64,000 bases of DNA, from positions 62,001-126,000 of the forward strand of contig BAAHQB010000213.1 of the NCBI GenBank assembly GCA_054601695.1, given 5' to 3'. Source of the DNA: Amorphochlora amoebiformis (Eukaryota; Cercozoa; Chlorarachniophyceae). The stretch's first letter is position 1; each line of letters opens with the position of its first letter. The notes under the pieces were generated by a model. The model ran no database searches and was not told where the DNA came from. It saw nothing but the letters and a program-made list of their open reading frames with translations. Below are positions 1 to 64,000 of the stretch, piece after piece. A program made the translations under genes and the position numbers.

Positions 1-25
1 GGTTATCTAGCGTAAGGATATAAAC
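1..25 (-). repeat. 3' copy of USP exon 26 cut by the window edge
   Basis: The minus strand TTACGCTAGATAACC matches the end of exon 150-187 (TLTLDN). The copy continues left of base 1. Confidence 0.6.
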
Positions 26-56
<31 letters not shown>

Positions 57-65
57 AACACACAC

Positions 66-99
<34 letters not shown>

Positions 100-149
100 G
101 TGTGTATATATGTGTATATATATGTATATTTGATATATATTATATTTAC

Positions 150-15242
<15,093 letters not shown>

Positions 15243-15591
15243 TTACCTGTCCCCATGCACGGATTCCTGCTGTTTTTTTCGCAGGATCTTCGGCGTTTGC
15301 GCTGGATTATGTCTATACGTCACTCAAGAAGGCAAAATCAAACCCTCCGAAGTCGATCAATTCCAGAATGCCTCGAGCAGACACGGAGGCAACCGAGGGT
15401 ATCGGTCCGATTGTTTGGGTGCGTGACGTCACAGAGAAGTAGGGTAGTCCATCACGTTATGCATCGCAAAATCACAATTTCAGAATCCCGGGACTTTCCC
15501 AGGGATTCACCGCATCGAATCTCCACTTTATCTCCGTATCTCAAGCGTGGAGGGGCCCCCTTGTCTGCGACGCGCCTGGATTCTCGAGACA
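15243..15591. promoter_or_regulatory. Bidirectional promoter between USP and GDT1 genes
   Basis: This is 349 bp of moderate-GC, repeat-free sequence between two divergent ATGs. It contains a perfect TGACGTCA palindrome (CRE/bZIP-type site) at 15424-15431. No TATA box stands out. The promoter role is inferred from the head-to-head arrangement. Confidence 0.55.
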
Positions 15592-24828
<9,237 letters not shown>

Positions 24829-25678
24829 TTCGCATGCTCTCTACACTGAAGTTACCTGTCCAGGCGAAGTCCTACTCAAAGCTCAAATCCGTATGGATTC
24901 GATGCACGTCTAGACGTGTTGTCTGTCTAGGCTTACACTCGTCGTGGCGGTTGTGTCCATTATGGTGATTTTGCCAGAATTTAGCCTGACTTGCAATTGG
25001 TCAAGTCGAAATACTCATCTTAACTAGTGTAGTTGCAAAAACTCATGAATAATAGACCAAGTTCTGTAAAAAGTACATTATAGCACACACACCATATTGT
25101 ATATAACTAGATACGTACGAGATACACTCGGTTATGCCATGTGTTACACCATGTGTATCTACTAGATATCCACAGTATAATATAGTTTTTTCATAACTCA
25201 GGATCAAGACCCATCATATTGTAAAAAACTATACATCTAGTATATATATATATATATATTTAGAAAATATGCTTCTATATAGTATCTATAGAGCATTGCA
25301 TATAACCTAAATATTGTTATAAATCCGGCCGATGGAAACTTAGACTAGTTAGATCCAGTCATGAAGCTTAGAGAGCTTGTAATATTCATAATCTAAATAT
25401 AGGCCTAACAGATAAAATAGTCTGGATAGTCTGGATAGTAGTATCATAGTACTGACGTCATGATATATCTAACTTATAAATGTATCAAATGATCTGGTGA
25501 TATATATACACACACACTAGCATCTAGAGCATATGTCTAGATATGTCTAGTACTTAACATTCTAGTACTAGCTTGGAACTGTTTCGTAACATGTGTATAT
25601 AAATATTAATATTTATTAATATTAAAAATGTATTTACTAGAAGACGAAATCATGGTATATCATGATATATTTATGTAT

Positions 25679-25742
<64 letters not shown>

Positions 25743-25954
25743 ATTACACACGCATACTACAGAGCGACATATAAATGATATAACACTGTCCATTGCAGTG
25801 ATTTACAAGGTCCTCAACAGTAATTGTAACTTCGGAACAACTAACCAGGCACAAGAGGCACTAATTTAGACGACGACGGCATCACGTATGAGGATGCAAG
25901 ACGGGTTTTCTAAGATGGCTTTCACCGAAAGAACCTACTGGACTGAGCAGCCGT
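24829..25954. other. Convergent intergenic region, GDT1 3' side to small membrane gene 3' side
   Basis: About 1.1 kb without a gene I can support. It holds the GDT1 3' UTR side, AT-rich unique sequence with many CTAGTA/CTAGAT words, a short (TA)n tract near 25690 and the 3' side of the minus-strand gene. No tRNA, array or splice-flanked coding island was found. Confidence 0.5.
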
Positions 25955-26394
25955 TCATTCCTCGTTCTCATTTCTAACACGAGTGGTATCCTTGCTTTCG
26001 GCCATATCCGCTTCAGGTGCAGCGGCGTTCGCGTTAGCCTTCCAGGACTTGTATTTCTCCCACAAGTATCTTCCTGTGAGAAAATCTCGGGTGGTTTCCC
26101 ACCATGACTGCAAATAGAGTACAAAAAGGATGTCAGAAACGCGGTTAAATCTCCAAAATTGCACTCTGTGTACCAGATTCTCAACGCCGGTCTCGGTGGT
26201 GGAATCCGAGTAGTAAACTCTGCAAACGTGGGATAGTCAGATGTGCAGGTCAGAAAGGAAGCTTAATCTTACAGTGCAAAGATGGCCAAGGAGACAGCGA
26301 AAAGGACGTATCTGCAATTTAGTTTTAAATACATCACGAACGTTTATGGAATGGTTGGAGGGAAGGGCTGTTTGTACCGCATCGGACAGACCAT
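25955..26394 (-). CDS. Small single-pass membrane protein, 84 aa
   Basis: Exons: 26378-26394, 26273-26311, 26174-26219, 25955-26107, with introns of 66, 53 and 66 nt. All are GT-AG with TTGCAG-type acceptors, and the phase closes to a TGA. The ATG is the first after an in-frame TAA. The protein starts MVCPMR, has one hydrophobic helix (YVLFAVSLAIFALVYY), then SDSTTETGVENL, an aromatic-basic stretch (SWWETTRDF, GRYLWEKYKSWKA) and an acidic, Ala-rich tail ending NEE. I do not recognise the family. The short introns, free of (TA)n, contrast with the neighbouring genes. It shares a promoter with the PPR-like gene. Confidence 0.72.
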
Positions 26395-26674
26395 CTTTGC
26401 GTGGGTTCTGGCGTATGTCTCTGTGGGCGTCCAACTCTGACGAAATGTTTAGGGTAAATCCAAGGAGTTAGATGAAACCGGCAAAATGTTTCAAGGTCTA
26501 TTTATATCCCAATTTCACCTAATTTACTTTGCGCTTATTTGATAATAACACTCGATGTCCTACCAATGTCCCAAAAGTGTCCCACCAAGGTCCCACATCT
26601 GCCAGTGTGTTTTCTAGCTTCCTTCCAATTTCACCTAATCCTATCCACTTTGTGACGATGGGCGCCAAAGGCCT
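26395..26674. promoter_or_regulatory. Bidirectional promoter between small membrane protein and PPR-like genes
   Basis: 280 bp between divergent start codons. The 15-mer CCAATTTCACCTAAT occurs twice in the same orientation (26509-26523 and 26635-26649), giving two CCAAT boxes 126 bp apart. A run of GTCCCA-type words lies between them. Regulatory function is inferred. Confidence 0.5.
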
Positions 26675-46670
<19,996 letters not shown>

Positions 46671-47179
46671 TTCCGAGTCCTAAGTTCGACTTAATTTTTC
46701 GCACATCAGTCATTTCGAGCCGCTAAATTTGAAAACTTTCAAAAACTTTTCTAGACTTTCGTGTATGTGATTCTATAACATAGCCAATCACTGACTAGAT
46801 CTAGGTCAGTATATATTAAACTTCAGTTACTAGGGTGAGTACCGTTTGGTTTGACTAGTAGTGCTAGTAGTGTCATGAGGGACATAAGTTACATAACCTA
46901 GATAACGTCACTGATCAACCCAACTTAAAACACTGTCCTCGAAAACCTCAAGTGATAGAAGTAAGGTCTACGAATTCATCATCATAATATACTCACGTAT
47001 ATACACCTAGTATATATTATAATACATCTAGATTGTAACAAACACTCAACTATCTTGAAGGCTTTTTTTTAGCTAATCTTGACTCTGTGAGTCAGTTTTT
47101 GCTACCCTCCCTTCATAGCTAGCCCCTAACATCTAGAAAATACGTATCTTGTGCGTACGATTCAAAGACTAAGGTTTTT
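46671..47179. other. Convergent intergenic region between PPR-like gene and gamma-glutamyl hydrolase
   Basis: About 510 bp of AT-rich unique sequence between the two stop codons, presumably both 3' UTRs. No array, tRNA or coding island was found. A T8 run is at about 47063. Confidence 0.5.
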
Positions 47180-55089
<7,910 letters not shown>

Positions 55090-55389
55090 TCTTTTCGAGT
55101 CCCGGCCCTGTCCCGTCGATTGATTGTGATTATTGCTACGCACAATCGATTCATACATTTTCGCCTAATCTTATAATCTAAATTGTCACTGAATTCTTAA
55201 ATGAAACGGTTATTCTTAAGGTAATTTTACGATAAATCTTATCGAAACCATGAAACCTCTGAAACGACTTGGTAATTCCTGCAGGAGGGCAAATATAAGT
55301 GGCGGCTTGGGGTGGGCTGGCGACATCGCTTTGAAGATTTCGTCCGCCCAAAAAGATCCAAGATTTCCCCAGAGAGCAGGCCGACCACC
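55090..55389. promoter_or_regulatory. Bidirectional promoter between gamma-glutamyl hydrolase and CDC25 genes
   Basis: 300 bp, repeat-free, between divergent ATGs. It includes CAATCGATT/ATTGATTGTGATTATTG words (CCAAT-like on the minus strand) and TTTTCGCC at 55158-55165, which only loosely resembles an E2F site. The CDC25 ATG has a strong ACCATGG context. Confidence 0.5.
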
Positions 55390-56480
55390 ATGGAACAAAA
55401 GGGAGCATCTCCGCTTCCAATTTGCAGTTCGGGTTTCCACCGAAAACCGTACGTGAAAATCCGTTTTGAAGACCTCAAGCAAGGTTGGTGTTCTATGGCG
55501 TATATACGACATTCGGAGACTCTGAATTGACTTGTGATTGTTTTCAGGCAAGAACAAGCCTAGGGAGAGAGTGAAGAAGAGGAAATCTCGGCTCTTCGAT
55601 CTGTTTTCGTCGGTGTCTATCCACTCCAACAACTCAGAGGCAGAGAGGGAGGAGAGCCCCATTGCAAATGCTGTCGAGGAGGATTTTACGGACCTGGGAT
55701 CGGTAGAGTCATTCCAAGATGGTTTAGTTTCTATGAACGTGGTATCCTCAAGTCCGATCCAAGAATCGGTCCTGCCGACGTGCGGGTACTCCAACTGCGC
55801 CTCCCAGATATCCCCCGCGACTGTCGTCGAGCTGCTCACCACGCAGAAATACTCTTCCTCCATCTCCGAATTCATCATTATTGACTGCCGATACGACTAC
55901 GAGTTTGAGGGGGGTCACATCAAGGGAGCCCTCAACCTCTCGCGCAAGGCGCTCATCAAGAAGTTTTATGAGCGCGCTCGAATGAGCATCCAGGCTTCCG
56001 TGGACAACCCTAAGTATAAGGGGAAGCGTCGGGCGGTGATATTTCACTGTGAATTTTCACAACACCGGGGTCCGGAGCTGGCTAGATTTTTCCGCTCACT
56101 GGATCGCCAGGCGAACGCACATCGCTATCCCCACTTGGACGTCGAGGAGGTTCACGTCATGAAGGGAGGATACAAAGTCTGTGCTTATACTCCATCCCTT
56201 CTTTAGAATTTTAAGGGCACTGGGCAGACACTGAGAGAAAACAGAGGCACTTGGGCTAGAGAATGGAGAGGATTAGCTGGAGGTTATTGGGTGGATGGGT
56301 CGGAGATGATATTACAGCTGATTGTCATGACGCAACGCTAACCTGACACGATCAGGCATTTTTCAACAATCCGGAGTACCGAAAGCACTGCAGACCATGC
56401 GGCTACGTCCAGATGCTCGATGAGAAATTTAAGGATTTGTGTCTGCAGAGGAAGAATCATCATTCATTTCGAGATCAGGT

Positions 56481-56539
<59 letters not shown>

Positions 56540-56592
56540 AACATAAATATACATGCACATATATACACATAATATACAGATATACTCTCGCC

Positions 56593-56653
<61 letters not shown>

Positions 56654-57525
56654 GCATATATATTATACGTATTTAGGTAAGGCTCGTATCTGCGATGAAT
56701 TTTCTCTCAATATTAAGAATACTCAAAGAATATTCCAAAAACCAAGCTAATCTCTATCTCACACAGGCCCGTAAAAGAGAGCGCGCCAAGCGTGGCTCTC
56801 GACGCTCCCTAAGCTCCACCAACGCCCTCTTCGAGGACGAGCCCTCCCCGTCCTCCCCAGCCCGGAGTGCGGGCCCCAACACCGACGGAAGCAACTCCTC
56901 CCTTCAGCTGCCCATATCCCAAACCTTCGATTTGAAATCTATGTCATCAACCTTAGAGGATCACAACCATAGCAATCACCTCCATCACCTCCACCACCTC
57001 CACCCCCAAAAGTGGCGGAAAAACAAGCGACGGGCATCGTTTTCTCCCGGTTGTCGAAGATCAACGAACTTTGGGTTCCCGACCTCTTCTACGTCCTGCA
57101 GAGCCCCCTTTAGTCACAGCGCCCACGTCACGCCAAGGAACCGCAACCGCAGCATGTCATTAGGAGGGCTAGGAGGGCTAGGCGGGCTGCGCGGCCTGGG
57201 GGGCCTTGGAGGAAGTCGAAGCGCTGCGGTCACACCCAGGGCCTCTACCAACGTAAGGGATGCAAAGGAGCTCCTCCGTCAACGCGCCAATTCGATGACA
57301 AACGGACCGGCAGTGATGTCGCATCTGGAGTCCCCTGTTGCCTTAGCCCCAGCTCCTCATTATCATTCCGTTTTGACATCCAGCTTCAATGATAGCAACG
57401 TATGCACGCGGACTAATTCGCCAACCTCCTCTCCGGTCTCACCGACTAGGATGATAACGCCCTTGGAGTCTGGTACGACAGTCAAGATTTGGCCGCCAGT
57501 GCTACCGTTGGATACAAATCGATAG
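55390..57525 (+). CDS. CDC25-type dual-specificity phosphatase, 534 aa
   Basis: Activates cyclin-dependent kinases by removing inhibitory Thr/Tyr phosphates; nuclear/cytoplasmic. Exons 55390-55483, 55548-56176, 56356-56478, 56767-57525; introns of 64 nt, 179 nt and 288 nt, all GT-AG, phase closes. The rhodanese-fold domain runs from about residue 120 to 280. It shows [19 protein letters not shown] and the active site [17 protein letters not shown] (Cys about 199, Arg about 205; C-x5-R), then [11 protein letters not shown] and [11 protein letters not shown]. The catalytic domain is followed by a Ser/Pro-rich tail of about 250 residues with a His-rich patch ([10 protein letters not shown]), a Gly-Leu repeat ([17 protein letters not shown]) and many SP/TP sites. 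In animal CDC25s the catalytic domain is at the C-terminus, so this order is unusual. The usual CEFSSER loop reads CEFSQHR here. Confidence 0.93.
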
Positions 57526-58169
57526 GATTTTGAGGTCCAGGTCTGCACATTACAACACGTTTTCAGACGGAGGTGGATGAGGTTCCAGTGCAGCAAATTA
57601 TTATCTTTGCTCTGATAGTTAGCTTGAATAAGGCTCCGGTTAACGCAGGCCTACCTCTGGAGCGTGTGTGTGAAAAGTGCGTTTGTTAGTTTTAATTCCC
57701 TGATTAATAAGTGGCGCCCTCAGTGGATTCATCAATTCATTTATACTAGTCACACAATATTTCCAGATTAATCTAGACCATAGTACTAGTAGATAGTTAC
57801 TAGAATTAGAAGATCAGAAGATGACCCAGCACTACAGCAAAAACTATGTGGAGTAGTCAATTGGGTTGGGGTTTGAACCCTAGTCCTGGATACTGCGCTG
57901 TGTGATAGTACTAGTAGTAATTGTAGTAATAAATATATATTTATATAATTATGTATAAAAATAAATCCTACTACAGTGATTTACTATACTCAGCATATAC
58001 TAGTATAACTTGACTATTATTACGCAAGTCAGTGGTGCAAGTGCTATGATCTACATGAGATCTATAGTATATATCTAGCACTAGTACGGTACCTAACTTC
58101 AGATGTGAATCACGGTGGCAGGATGTAAATATCAACATCTCGATCAGAACGTGTGCGAAAAATATCGAT
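57526..58169. other. Convergent intergenic region, CDC25 to coiled-coil gene
   Basis: About 640 bp, AT-rich, unique, with no supported coding island. It contains CTAGTAGTAG words and one tRNA-like fragment (separate entry). Presumably it holds both 3' UTRs. Confidence 0.5.
57858..57905 (-). other. tRNA-like fragment (A-box core joined to B box)
   Basis: The minus strand reads ACAGCGCAGT then GACTAGGGTTCAAACCCC. The second part is a good RNA polymerase III B box and the first resembles an A-box core (AGCGCAGT, shared with the SINE at 4715). The spacing is too short for a functional tRNA, so I call it a remnant. Confidence 0.4.
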
Positions 58170-63517
<5,348 letters not shown>

Positions 63518-63518
63518 C

Positions 63519-63583
<65 letters not shown>

Positions 63584-63677
63584 AATATATATATATATAA
63601 TATATATTATGGTGTGTTTATATATGTTGTACATGTGTTTGTATATATGCGTGTGTATATGTGTATATGTATATATG

Positions 63678-63771
<94 letters not shown>

Positions 63772-63919
63772 GTTAGTATATATGTGTGTATATATGTATG
63801 TATATGTGTAGGTATATTTGTATGTACGTATGTACTTCTTATGATGTTGTATGTGTATAGTCGTATATCTGATTTTATGCAATATATACATAATATGCTT
63901 GATAATGCATGTATACATG

Positions 63920-63978
<59 letters not shown>

Positions 63979-64000
63979 AATATATATATATATATATATA

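Noticed and set aside
26282-26440. 52-codon plus-strand frame starting MAKETAKRTYLQF
   Set aside because: It is antisense to a four-exon model with good GT-AG sites and closing phase. Kept as an open point in the findings, not as a gene.

Overview
This is nuclear DNA of a eukaryote, probably a unicellular alga. Genes are split into short exons with GT-AG boundaries. Interstitial TTAGGG/CCCTAA (telomere-type) arrays occur throughout. A GDT1-family transporter carries a signal-peptide-plus-transit-like presequence of the kind used by complex plastids. I cannot place the lineage from sequence alone. Most of the window is (TA)n and telomere-type repeat. Nearly all the long open frames made of Tyr/Ile, Thr/Leu or Asn/Pro are translations of those repeats.

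I reconstructed seven genes by finding splice-flanked coding islands and requiring reading phase to close across every junction. From left to right they are: (1) minus strand, 15242 to the left edge, a ubiquitin-specific protease with an N-terminal ZnF-UBP (26 exons, 3' end outside the window); (2) plus strand, 15592-24828, a plastid-type GDT1/UPF0016 cation transporter (11 exons, 358 aa); (3) minus strand, 26394-25955, an 84-residue single-pass membrane protein (4 exons); (4) plus strand, 26675-46670, a PPR-like helical repeat protein (26 exons, 490 aa); (5) minus strand, 55089-47180, a secreted or vacuolar gamma-glutamyl hydrolase (18 exons, 329 aa); (6) plus strand, 55390-57525, a CDC25-type phosphatase (4 exons, 534 aa); (7) minus strand, 63517-58170, the C-terminal part of a coiled-coil protein.

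The genes alternate strictly between divergent and convergent. Three bidirectional promoters of about 280-350 bp separate the divergent pairs (USP/GDT1, small membrane protein/PPR, GGH/CDC25). Convergent 3' ends lie 0.5-1.1 kb apart. There are two intron classes: a few compact introns of about 53-66 nt, and many introns of 0.1-2 kb built from (TA)n and telomere-type repeats.

The most striking feature is that many exons are surrounded by partial copies of themselves. Copies on the 5' side keep the splice acceptor and the exon start. Copies on the 3' side keep the exon end and the splice donor. One copy of each exon is complete, and it is the one that keeps the protein frame open. This fits repeated local tandem duplication with one breakpoint in a flanking (TA)n tract and the other inside the exon. 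The telomere-type repeats also supply splice signals, because many donors read GTTAGGG or GTAACCC and many acceptors read CCCTAG or CCCTCAG.
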